A stretch of DNA of 64,000 nucleotides from positions 21,337,879-21,401,878 of the forward strand of contig JARZZO010000003.1 in NCBI GenBank assembly GCA_030544215.1, given 5' to 3'. The translations under genes and the position numbers were made by a program. Numbering within the stretch: the first letter of the stretch is position 1; each line of letters begins with the position of its first letter. Below, one piece after another: positions 55,347 to 64,000 of the stretch. A model generated the notes under the pieces. The model searched no databases, was not told the DNA's origin, and saw only the letters and a list, made by a program, of their open reading frames with translations. Source of the stretch: Zantedeschia hybrid cultivar (taxonomy: Eukaryota > Streptophyta > Magnoliopsida > Alismatales > Araceae).

Positions 55347-58065
55347 TGTAAGGACTGAGGTTTCGTGTATTCGGGTCGGGTTCGGGCCGGATCCCCTGGT
55401 TTGGACCCTGTGGGGTCTTGAGATTTCTGACTGAATGGCGTCAGCACTGCTCGACGCCTTTCAAAAGGCGCCAGGTTGTGTGGACGCCATTTAGGTCTGC
55501 TGGCTGTTGTGCCACGTGTGCACCACGTGGGCGGGTTTCGGGCCGCGAGAGTACGGCCCCTGTCACATCGTCTGAACGGCGTCCAGGTTGGTCGATGCGA
55601 TTCAGACTGCGACACCTGCGATGTCAGTGCGCATCGCCAGAGCGTTGTCAGTACGGCCTGTCCTGTCGTCTGAACGGCGTCCGTGGAGAGTGACGCGTTT
55701 CAGACCACTGTCAGTACGGCCCGTCCTGTCAGACTGGTAGGCGTCTACCTCGATCGACGCGTTTTAGCTGGATTCAGATTGACCCCGCGAGCCTCCCCTT
55801 CCTTCCCTCATTCTCACCTTCACTCTCTCTCTCCTCGCCCTCTCCGCCCTCTCCGACTATCTTTTTCCCCTTCCCTTCCTCTTCTTCCTCTTCCAATCAC
55901 TCCATAGCCTCCTTACCTCTCACCTCTACCTCCACCACCTCCTTCGCGGCGTTCCATTCTCCGGACGGCGGCCGACGTCCCGGCGGAGTGGCGGCGTCCT
56001 CGAGGGTACCGGCGGCGGTCTGCGGTGCGGCGGGTCGGCGGCACGGAGCTTGGAGGAGTTCAAGAACCGGTAGGGGGACGAACCTTGCATGTGTTGCTCG
56101 TGTTTTCCTAGGCGTAATATGACGTGTTTTGGGTTAGATTGAGCATGTTTAGGGGGTGTTCTTGTGGGTATGGCCGTGCTCGTGAATGTGGATTTGTAGC
56201 ATGCTTGTGGTAGATGAACTTCTTTTTCTCCCCCTTCTGTTTTGGGGCTTTTTCGGGGTATTTGGGGTTAAGGGAGAAACCATCGGATCGAACTAGGGGA
56301 CCAGGTTTCTGGCGCTAAATGGCGTCATGCCTGGTCGACGCCTTTTAGAAAGACGTCAGGGCAGTACGACGCCTTTTAGGGCAGAAACCTCCCTGTTCGA
56401 GGTCTCACGAGTTAGGGGATCTAGCGCTAAATGACGTCATGGATGGACGACGCCTTTCAGAAGGACGTCGGGCCATCATGACGCCATTTAGGCTGGAAAT
56501 CACCCCGAGCGAGGGTCTGTAAATCTGGAATTTCGGTGTGAATGGCGTCTGTGGACATGGACGCGTTTTAAAAGGGCGACTCCCTATGACGACGCGTTTC
56601 AAGGAATAAATCTAGCTTTAATGAACCTGTCTGAGGGGCTTGAATGGCGTCGACCTCGGTCGACTCGATTCAAGACAGAACTGTGTAATCCTGGTTTTAT
56701 CATGAGTTTCACTGTGGGACGACTCAAATGCATGCTTTACGTTGTACACTGAGACTGAGGACTTCTGCGTGAATGGAATTACATCATGTTATATGTGTGT
56801 GTGTGCTTATGCGATTGTGGATTGAAATAACTGTGGTTTACGTTTGTCACCATGGACCGATGGGGACAGGGTCATGGTGTCTGTGAGGCATTGTGCCGTA
56901 CCGGTGGGAGGAGTGGTACATGTTGTGGTTTACCTTTGGCTGAGGGAAGCAGAACCACCTTGAGCCCGTCGGGCCGGAGTAGCTGGTGCGCTATCCGAGG
57001 GGTTGCTGCTTGGTCTCAGCGGGTCGGGGCTTCCCTGTTTGTCGTGGCAGCTTCCGACGCGTTTCTTGCTGTGGAGCTGGTTGTGGTACTGTTGGAGTTG
57101 TTTTACCCCTGTAGCCACTGGGCCTGATGTGACCTTTGATAAGGTTACGAGTGGTACCCTTAGCCCTTTGGCCTGACGCAGCCCGGGAGGTTAGGGTTGT
57201 GGGTAGTTCCTGTAGCTTCGGCTTGACGGGGGTTCGCCGGTCCCCAGGGCCCTCCTGAAGCGCTGAGGCCGAGCGTGGAGGCAATCCGGACGGTAGGACA
57301 GTAGTCTAGACTGCTTGTGTGCACACGTAGCTGGCAGTGGCAGTACACTGGTTCCAGCTAGTCCTAGTTTGACTCACTGCCTCACCCTACAGTGCCCCGG
57401 AACATTGTAGGGGTGGACAGGCGTGAGCAGTGGTGGTAGTGTTGGGAGGCGACGTTTGACTTCGGTCGACAGTGTGGTTCAGTCGCTTCGTGGACTTTGG
57501 CTGTGAGACGTGACTCTGTGTTGGGTTCTTCGGGTTGCTTAGATTGGTTCTTGCTACATTGCTTATCGTACGTTTCATATCTGGTTTGGGAGCCATGTTT
57601 ACTGCTTTATTTAATTGTTATATATCTGTAGTGTTGCACTTGTGGGTGTGTGAGTGGGAGGCAGGGGATCGGATGATCCCTACTGAGCCCAATTCTGGTG
57701 TGGCTCACTCCCTGCGGTTTTAGGTGTGGACTTCGCGGCGTGTGGAGGCGTGTGGTGCCTTCTTGGCGTGCGGACTAGCAGCTGTCTCTGTTCCGGGGTA
57801 TGCCCCGATGTTGTTGTACTTTCCATCTGCCTGTACTTATTTAATTTGTTGGACATGTAATTATTGTTGGACTGTATACGGACATTGTTATTTTCCTTCC
57901 TGCGCACTTGCTTACCTTTGTAGTCCGTGTGATTGTTATATTTAGCCTTGTTTAGCACTTACTCCTCCAGATGTGTTGTGTGAGATCCGGGTGTGAACCC
58001 GCAGTTAATGGGCCGGCATCCATTTAGTGACCGGGTCTCCGGTCATAGAATGGCGGGTCGTTACA
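55347..58065 (+). repeat. Gypsy-D LTR 1 of the array
   Basis: 2,719 bp, TGTAAGGACTGAGG...GGGTCGTTACA. Contains 12 palindrome units between 55431 and 56674 and a double G-box (CCACGTGTGCACCACGTGG, about 55512-55530). Confidence 0.93.
55431..56674. repeat. Palindrome (hairpin) array in LTR 1
   Basis: Units of 32-38 bp with the pattern (C)TRAATGGCGTC - 8-10 nt - GACGCCTTTCA/GACGCCATTTAG. Four pairs of units are immediately adjacent. The last unit (56639-56674) has arms CTTGAATGGCGTCGAC and GTCGACTCGATTCAAG. Confidence 0.88.
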
Positions 58066-58067
58066 GA

Positions 58068-58079
58068 TGGTATCAGAGC
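58068..58079 (+). other. Primer-binding site, initiator Met-tRNA
   Basis: TGGTATCAGAGC, 2 nt after LTR 1. Confidence 0.92.
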
Positions 58080-58220
58080 TCAGTATGGTCGAGTATGTGA
58101 TAAATTAGGTTAGATATTATAGTCCAACAATAAGTACGAGTCTGTACAGGCGATGGCTGCTGGTATAGATTAATAGGTTTTGACGTGTTTTGGTTCGATT
58201 TTCGTGTTTGTGGGGTAGCG

Positions 58221-59258
58221 ATGGCGCCGAAGAGGAGAGTTCCGTTGGCTCGTGATTCGAGAGCATATGGTGGTGGTTCGAGGGGAGAAGGACATAATGT
58301 GGATCGTTTTATGGAAGCTATGATTGGGGTTATGTCTAGATACCAACAGGGAGATGGAAGTGAGGGGTCCAGTTCCCGAGGTAGCCAATCCATGGTGGTG
58401 GAACGGTTCTTGAAGCTGAAGCCCCCTTCTTTCACGGGTCCACCTGTTCCAGATGCGGCAGCTCAGTGGATTAAGGAAGTGGAGAAGGTGTTTGATGTTC
58501 TAGAATGTGCTGAGAGTGACAAGACCTTGTTGGCAACCTACTTGCTGAAGGGCGATGCTTATGATTGGTGGGTTACCATCAAGGGGTTGATGTTTCCAGA
58601 TAGGCCTTTGAGAGAGATTGCTTGGGAAGGCTTCGTGAGAGAGTTTAGTGGACAGTACTTTCCGAGGCACGTTCGTAGGGCCAAGGAAAGGGAGTTTATG
58701 GAATTGGTGCAGGATGGTATGTCAGTTCTAGAGTATCAGATGAAATTTGTAGCTATGGGAAGATTCGCTCCACACATATCTGAGCGTGAGGATCTTAGGA
58801 CGGAGAAATTTGTGGATGGACTTCGGCATGATCTGAGGGAGTTTGTGGCGGCCCATTGTTGTAAAGATTTGGTGTCAGCAGTTCGGTGCGCGGCAGTAGT
58901 GGAGATGCAGTTCCAACACGCGGCAAAGGAATCGGAGCATTCAGCACAGGGGAAGCAGCAAGGCAGGGATGGATCAGCAGTCTTTTCATCAGGTGGTTCG
59001 AGTTCCTTTGAGGTTGAGTTCCAGGAGGTGCCTTGTGATGAGGATGAGGATGGTTCGGTTCAGCAGATGCAGACAGAAGTCAGCTGGCAACAGGAGGCGA
59101 GGCGGGACGCTGCAGATCGTTGTCCCCGGTGTAGCAGATTTCATGGCAAAGGGATATGTCCCTTGATCACTGGTAGCTGTTTCGCCTGTGGTACGAAGGG
59201 ACATCTCGCGAGGAACTGTCCCCAGAAGAACCAGGCAGGTCAGGAGCCGAGCGGTTAG
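58221..59258 (+). CDS. Gypsy-D Gag, unit 1 (345 aa, intact)
   Basis: Start at MAPKRRVPLARDSR, preferred over an in-frame Met 12 codons upstream because the same start is kept in the decayed copy at 30342. A basic amino terminus is followed by the retrotransposon Gag capsid core: PPVPDAAAQWIKEVEKVFDV, LLKGDAYDWWVTIKGL, FVREFSGQYFPRHVRRAKER, MSVLEYQMKFVAMGRFAP, FVDGLRHDLREFVAAHCC. A Gln/Ser-rich linker leads to two zinc motifs, CPRCSRFHGKGIC (about residues 301-313) and CFACGTKGHLARNC (about 320-333, a standard CX2CX4HX4C). It should assemble particles and package RNA in the cytoplasm. A stop follows directly and no protease is fused, unlike autonomous gypsy elements. Confidence 0.92.
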   Translation: MAPKRRVPLARDSRAYGGGSRGEGHNVDRFMEAMIGVMSRYQQGDGSEGSSSRGSQSMVVERFLKLKPPSFTGPPVPDAAAQWIKEVEKVFDVLECAESDKTLLATYLLKGDAYDWWVTIKGLMFPDRPLREIAWEGFVREFSGQYFPRHVRRAKEREFMELVQDGMSVLEYQMKFVAMGRFAPHISEREDLRTEKFVDGLRHDLREFVAAHCCKDLVSAVRCAAVVEMQFQHAAKESEHSAQGKQQGRDGSAVFSSGGSSSFEVEFQEVPCDEDEDGSVQQMQTEVSWQQEARRDAADRCPRCSRFHGKGICPLITGSCFACGTKGHLARNCPQKNQAGQEPSG

Positions 59259-59631
59259 TGAGTGTTCGAGGCGTGATTGAAGTCGCGTCTCTTTGTGGAG
59301 GTCCGAGAGGTTGTGCTAGAAGAGCACTTTTATCTTGTCTTTTTTTCAGAGGTGGTTGTGAACTCGTGTGGCACTCCTATGTACTTGGGCTTGGTGGAGA
59401 ATCGTTTCATTATGCATTATGTGCCTTGCTAGTGTGTGGTTATTTTGATCCATCAGCTTTTGTCAGAATTGAGAATCTTAGTTAGCTTGGCGTGAATGTG
59501 TTTGGAACCCTGTGTGGGTGATTGGTGAGAATGATTGTTGTAATTGGTGTGTGTCGGCGTGTGATGGTTAGCCGAGTTGAGCGTTGAGCGGTTGCAATTT
59601 CGTGGACGAAATTCTTTTAAGGGGGGGAGAA
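59259..59631 (+). other. Gypsy-D post-gag region and polypurine tract, unit 1
   Basis: No frame of note. A pyrimidine run ending CAG (CTTGTCTTTTTTTCAG, about 59334-59349) resembles a 3' splice site. The end GGACGAAATTCTTTTAAGGG plus GGGGAGAA is the polypurine tract. Confidence 0.75.
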
Positions 59632-62355
59632 TGTAAGGACTGAGGTTTCCGGTTCTGTATTCGGGTCGGGTTCGGGCCAGATCCCCTGGTTTGGACCCTG
59701 TGGGGTCTTGAGATTTCTGACTGAATGGCGTCAGCACTGCTCGACGCCTTTCAAAAGGCGTCAGGCTATGTGGACGCCATTTAGGTCTGCTGGCTGTTGT
59801 GCCACGTGTGCGCCACGTGGGCGGGTTTCGGGCCGCGAGAGTACGGCTCCTGTCACATCGTCTGAACGGCGTCCAGGTTGGTCGACGCGATTCAGACTGC
59901 GACACCTGCGATGTCAGTGCGCAGCGCCAGAGCGTTGTCAGTACGGCCTGTCCTGTCGTCTGAACGGCGTCCGTGGAGAGTGACGCATTTCAGACCGCTG
60001 TCAGTACGGCCCGTCCTATCAGACTGATAGGCGTCTGCCTCGATCGACGCGTTTTAGCTAGATTCAGATTGACCCCGCGAGCCTCCCCTTCTTTCCCTCA
60101 TTCTCGCCTTCACTCTCTCTCTCCTCGCCCTCTCCGCCCTCTCCGACTATCTTTTTCCCCTTCCCTTCCTCTACTTCCTCTTCCAATCACTCCATAGCCT
60201 CCTTACCTCTCACCTCTACCTCCACCACCTCCTTCGCGGCGTTCCATTCTCCGGACGGCGGCCGACGTCCCGGCGGAGTGGCGGCATCCTCGAGGGTACC
60301 GGCGGCAGTCTGCGGTGCGGAGGGTCGGCGGCACGGAGCTTGGAGGAGTTCAAGAACCGGTAGGGGGACGAACCTTGCATGTGTTGCTCGTGTTTTCCTA
60401 GGCGTGATATGACGTGTTTTGGGTTAGATTGAGCATGTTTAGGGGGTGTTCTTGTGGGTATGGCCGTGCTCGTGAATGTGGATTTGTAGCATGCTTGTGG
60501 TAGATGAACTTCTTCTTCTCCCCCTTCTGTTTTGGGGCTTTTTCGGGGTATTTGGGGTAAGGGGAGAAACCATCGGATCGAACTAGGGGACCAGGTTTCT
60601 GGCGCTAAATGGCGTCGTGCCTGGTCGACGCCTTTTAGAAGGACGTCAGGACAGTACGACGCCTTTTAGGGCAGAAACCTCCCTGTTCGAGGTCTCACGA
60701 GTTAGGGGATCTGGCGCTAAATGACGTCATGGATGGACGACGCCTTTCAGAAGGACGTCGGGCCATCATGACGCCATTTAGGCTGGAAATCACCCCGAGC
60801 GAGGGTCTGTAAATCTGGAATTTCGGTGTGAATGGCGTCTGTGGACATGGACGCGTTTTAAAAGGGCGACTCCCTATGACGACGCGTTTCAAGGAATAAA
60901 TCTAGCTTTAATGAACCTGTCTGAGGGGCTTGAATGGCGTCGACCTCGGTCGACTCGATTCAAGACAGAACTGTGTAATCCTGGTTTTATCATGAGTTTC
61001 ACTGTGGGACGACTCAAATGCATGCTTTACGTTGTACACTGAGACTGAGGACTTCTGCGTGAATGGAATTACATCATGTTATATGTGTGTGTGTGCTTAT
61101 GCGATTGTGGATTGAAATAACTGTGGTTTACGTTTGTCACCATGGACCGATGGGGACAGGGTCATGGTGTCTGTGAGGCATTGTGCCGTACCGGTGGGAG
61201 GAGTGGTACATGTTGTGGTTTACCTTTGGCTGAGGGAAGCAGAACCACCTTGAGCCCGTCCGGCCGGAGTAGCTGGTGCGCTATCCGAGGGGTTGCTGCT
61301 TGGTCTCAGCGGGTCGGGGCTTCCCTGTTTGTCGTGGCAGCTTCCGACGCGTTTCTTGCTGTGGAGCTGGTTGTGGTACTGTTGGAGTTGTTTTACCCCT
61401 GTAGCCACTGGGCCTGATGTGACCTTTGATAAGGTTACGAGTGGTACCCTTAGCCCTTTGGCCTGACGCAGCCCGGGAGGTTAGGGTTGTGGGTAGTTCC
61501 TGTAGCTTCGGCTTGACGGGGGTTCGCCGGTCCCCAGGGCCCTCCTGAAGCGCTGAGGCCGAGCGTGGAGGCAATCCGGACGGTAGGACAGTAGTCTAGA
61601 CTGCTTGTGTGCACACGTAGCTGGCAGTGGCAGTACACTGGTTCCAGCTAGTCCTAGTTTGACTCACTGCCTCACCCTACAGTGCCCCGGAACACTGTAG
61701 GGGTGGACAGGCGTGAGCAGTGGTGGTAGTGTTGGGAGGCGACGTTTGACTTCGGTCGACAGTGTGGTTCAGTCGCTTCGTGGACTTTGGCTGTGAGACG
61801 TGACTCTGTGTTGGGTTCTTCGGGTTGCTTAGATTGGTTCTTGCTACACTGCTTATCGTACGTTTCATATCTGGTTTGGGAGCCATGTTTACTGCTTTAT
61901 TTAATTGTTATATATCTGTAGTGTTGCACTTGTGGGTGTGTGAGTGGGAGGCAGGGGATCGGATGATCCCTACTGAGCCCAATTCTGGTGTGGCTCACTC
62001 CCTGCGGTTTTAGGTGTGGACTTCGCGGCGTGTGGAGGCGTGTGGTGCCTTCTTGGCGTGCGGACTAGCAGCTGTCTCTGTTCCGGGGTATGCCCCGATG
62101 TTGTTGTACTTTCCATCTGCCTGTACTTATTTAATTTGTTGGACATGTAATTATTGTTGGACTGTATACGGACATTGTTATTTTCCTTCCTGCGCACTTG
62201 CTTACCTTTGTAGTCCGTGTGATTGTTATATTTAGCCTTGTTTAGCACTTACTCCTCCAGATGTGTTGTGTGAGATCCGGGTGTGAACCCGCAGTTAATG
62301 GGCCGGCATCCATTTAGTGACCGGGTCTCCGGTCATAGAATGGCGGGTCGTTACA
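59632..62355 (+). repeat. Gypsy-D LTR 2 of the array (shared)
   Basis: 2,724 bp. It serves as 3' LTR of unit 1 and 5' LTR of unit 2. About 30 differences from LTR 1, nearly all in the first 1.1 kb. Confidence 0.93.
59721..60964. repeat. Palindrome (hairpin) array in LTR 2
   Basis: Twelve units: 59721-59753, 59753-59784, 59860-59897, 59958-59995, 60025-60060, 60605-60638, 60639-60670, 60717-60750, 60751-60782, 60829-60861, 60859-60892, 60929-60964. Arms always contain GGCGTC/GACGCC or one-base variants flanked by TRAAW / WTTYA. Confidence 0.88.
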
Positions 62356-62357
62356 GA

Positions 62358-62369
62358 TGGTATCAGAGC
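62358..62369 (+). other. Primer-binding site, initiator Met-tRNA
   Basis: TGGTATCAGAGC, 2 nt after LTR 2. Confidence 0.92.
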
Positions 62370-62510
62370 TCAGTATGGTCGAGTATGTGATAAATTAGGT
62401 TAGATATTATAGTCCAACAATAAGTACGAGTCTGTACAGGCGATGGCTGCTGGTATAGATTAATAGGTTTTGACGTGTTTTGGTTCGATTTTCGTGTTTG
62501 TGGGGTAGCG

Positions 62511-63548
62511 ATGGCGCCGAAGAGGAGAGTTCCGTTGGCTCGTGATTCGAGAGCATATGGTGGTGGTTCGAGGGGAGAAGGACATAATGTGGATCGTTTT
62601 ATGGAAGCTATGATTGGGGCTATGTCTAGATACCAACAGGGAGATGGAAGTGAGGGGTCCAGTTCCCGAGGTAGCCAATCCATGGTGGTGGAACGGTTCT
62701 TGAAGCTGAAGCCCCCTTCTTTCACGGGTCCACCTGTTCCAGATGCGGCAGCTCAGTGGATTAAGGAAGTGGAGAAGGTGTTTGATGTTCTAGAATGTGC
62801 TGAGAGTGACAAGACCTTGTTGGCAGCCTACTTACTGAAGGGCGATGCTTATGATTGGTGGGTTACCATCAAGGGGTTGATGTTTCCGGATAGGCCTTTG
62901 AGAGAGATTCCTTGGGAAGGCTTCGTGAGGGAGTTTAGTGGACAGTACTTTCCGAGGCACGTTCGTAGGGCCAAGGAAAGGGAGTTTATGGAATTGGTGC
63001 AGGATGGTATGTCAGTTCTAGAGTATCAGATGAAATTTGTAGCTATGGGAAGATTCGCTCCACACATATCTGAGCGTGAGGATCTTAGGACGGAGAAATT
63101 TGTGGATGGAGTTCGGCATGATCTGAGGGAGTTTGTGGCGGCCCATTGTTGTAAAGATTTGGTGTCAGCAGTTCGGTGCGCGGCAGTAGTGGAGATGCAG
63201 TTCCAACACGCGGCAAAGGAATCGGAGCATTCAGCACAGGGGAAGCAGCAAGGCAGGGATGGATCAGCAGTCTTTTCATCAGGTGGTTCGAGTTCCTTTG
63301 AGGTTGAGTTCCAGGAGGTGCCTTGTGATGAGGATGAGGATGGTTCGGTTCAGCAGATGCAGACAGAAGTCAGCTGGCAACAGGAGGCGAGGCGGGACGC
63401 TGCAGATCGTTGTCCCCGGTGTAGCAGATTTCATGGCAAAGGGATATGTCCCTTGATCACTGGTAGCTGTTTCGCCTGTGGTACGAAGGGACAACTCGCG
63501 AGGAACTGTCCCCAGAAGAACCAGGCAGGTCAGGAGCCGAGCGGTTAG
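62511..63548 (+). CDS. Gypsy-D Gag, unit 2 (345 aa, zinc knuckle mutated)
   Basis: Same length and domain order as unit 1, with few substitutions. The important one is in the second zinc motif: CFACGTKGQLARNC, where the zinc-binding histidine is glutamine (CAT to CAA). The first motif CPRCSRFHGKGIC is intact. The capsid core is unchanged except Ala/Thr, Pro/Ala and Val/Leu exchanges (FVDGVRHDLREF). It should still fold, but RNA binding by the knuckle is probably weakened. Confidence 0.9.
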   Translation: MAPKRRVPLARDSRAYGGGSRGEGHNVDRFMEAMIGAMSRYQQGDGSEGSSSRGSQSMVVERFLKLKPPSFTGPPVPDAAAQWIKEVEKVFDVLECAESDKTLLAAYLLKGDAYDWWVTIKGLMFPDRPLREIPWEGFVREFSGQYFPRHVRRAKEREFMELVQDGMSVLEYQMKFVAMGRFAPHISEREDLRTEKFVDGVRHDLREFVAAHCCKDLVSAVRCAAVVEMQFQHAAKESEHSAQGKQQGRDGSAVFSSGGSSSFEVEFQEVPCDEDEDGSVQQMQTEVSWQQEARRDAADRCPRCSRFHGKGICPLITGSCFACGTKGQLARNCPQKNQAGQEPSG

Positions 63549-63921
63549 TGAGTGTTCGAGGCGTGATTGGAGTCGCGTCTCTTTGTGGAGGTCCGAGAGG
63601 TTGTGCTAGAAGAGCACTTTTATCTTGTCTTTTTTTCAGAGGTGGTTGTGAACTCGTGTGGCACTCCTATGTACTTGGGCTTGGTGGAGAATCGTTTCAT
63701 TATGCATTATGTGCCTTGCTAGTGTGTGGTTATTTTGATCCATCAGCTTTTGTCAGAATTGAGAATCTTAGTTAGCTTGGCGTGAATGTGTTTGGAACCC
63801 TGTGTGGGTGATTGGTGAGAATGATTGTTGTAATTGGTGTGTGTCGGCGTGTGATGGTTAGCCGAGTTGAGCGTTGAGCGGTTGCAATTTCGTGGACGAA
63901 ATTCTTTTAAGGGGGGGAGAA
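63549..63921 (+). other. Gypsy-D post-gag region and polypurine tract, unit 2
   Basis: Nearly identical to 59259-59631, including the splice-acceptor-like pyrimidine run and the polypurine tract. Confidence 0.75.
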
Positions 63922-64000
63922 TGTAAGGACTGAGGTTTCGGGTTCTGTATTCGGGTCGGGTTCGGGCCGGATCCCCTGGTTTGGACCCTGTGGGGTCTTG
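63922..64000 (+). repeat. Gypsy-D LTR 3 of the array (partial)
   Basis: The first 79 bp of a third LTR (TGTAAGGACTGAGG...), cut by the window end. Confidence 0.93.

Larger units (their letters stand above)
55347..64000 (+). mobile_element. Gypsy-D tandem array (LTR-gag-LTR-gag-LTR)
   Basis: Three LTRs share two internal gag-only units: LTR 55347-58065, unit 58066-59631, LTR 59632-62355, unit 62356-63921, LTR 63922 onwards. The period is 4,290 bp (4,285 for the first, because of a 5-bp gap). Primer site, gag and polypurine tract are all in place but there is no protease, RT or integrase. This matches the plan of terminal-repeat elements with a GAG domain only (TR-GAG), with trans supply of pol presumed. 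Nested in Copia-A integrase; left flank CAAAA. Confidence 0.92.

Noticed and set aside
56852..57127. Plus-strand 91-codon frame repeated at 61142-61417
   Set aside because: Conserved only because the LTRs are near-identical; no protein features, and homologous positions in copy 1 are not open in the same way.
58073..58435. Minus-strand 120-codon frame opposite the gag start (also at 62363)
   Set aside because: Antisense shadow of the primer site and Gag amino terminus.
59721..60964. CRISPR-like array of short repeats
   Set aside because: Units are imperfect palindromes of variable sequence and irregular spacing in a plant LTR, with no unique equal-length spacers and no cas genes.
59721..60964. 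MicroRNA precursor hairpins
   Set aside because: Individual stems are only about 11-16 bp with mismatches, too short for a plant miRNA precursor; siRNA origin remains possible but is not shown.

Overview
The window is plant nuclear DNA. It holds one intact intron-containing host gene, a GH28 polygalacturonase, and is otherwise almost entirely nested LTR retrotransposons. Initiator-Met-tRNA primer sites, Tat/Ogre-type dual RNase H and plant TATA boxes all fit an angiosperm. The GC-rich third-base usage of the host exons leans towards a monocot, but I cannot name the species.

Families defined here: Copia-A (LTR about 1.58 kb, TGTTAGAATTGG...CCTTACA), Copia-B (LTR about 1.55 kb, TGTTAGTTTTAGG...CCCAACA), Copia-C (LTR 1.55 kb, TGTTAGTATTAG...CCCAACA), Gypsy-D (Ty3/gypsy, LTR about 2.72 kb, encodes only Gag) and Gypsy-E (Ty3/gypsy Tat/Ogre-like, LTR 1.27 kb).

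Layout: 1-2234 is the 3' end of a Copia-A element lying in a minus-strand Copia-B element (2235-5888). Low-copy-looking DNA with a solo Copia-B LTR and the polygalacturonase gene (10287-11881) spans 5889-12754. From 12755 to 14152 is part of a minus-strand Gypsy-D LTR. Its remainder lies at 50324-50632, because a Gypsy-E element (minus strand, 14153-50318) inserted into it with a perfect 5-bp target duplication, ACGTC. Inside Gypsy-E are its pol (17650-20925), an unresolved gypsy-like segment with a purine tract (20926-25321), a truncated Copia-B (25322-29314), a Gypsy-D copy (29315-34492), its own gag (34493-37313) and a Copia-C element (37703-48538). The Copia-C element itself carries a solo Copia-A LTR with CTTTC target duplications. 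Beyond 50632 the Gypsy-D gag is cut by a Copia-A element (51643 onwards), which in turn is cut at 55347 by a Gypsy-D tandem array (LTR-gag-LTR-gag-LTR) running off the right edge.

Two signals are not explained by ordinary annotation. (1) Dense arrays of 32-38-bp imperfect palindromes of the form TAAATGGCGTC-loop-GACGCCATTTA occur in the LTRs of Gypsy-D and also in the LTR, leader and 3' region of the unrelated Gypsy-E; none was seen in the Copia families. Gypsy-E is inserted within one of these palindromes. (2) The untranslated leader of Copia-C carries four hairpins whose stems all differ yet pair perfectly, while the loop (GGTAAACAC core) is constant; the related Copia-B leader has the same design with a different constant loop. 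Both look like functional nucleic-acid structures.
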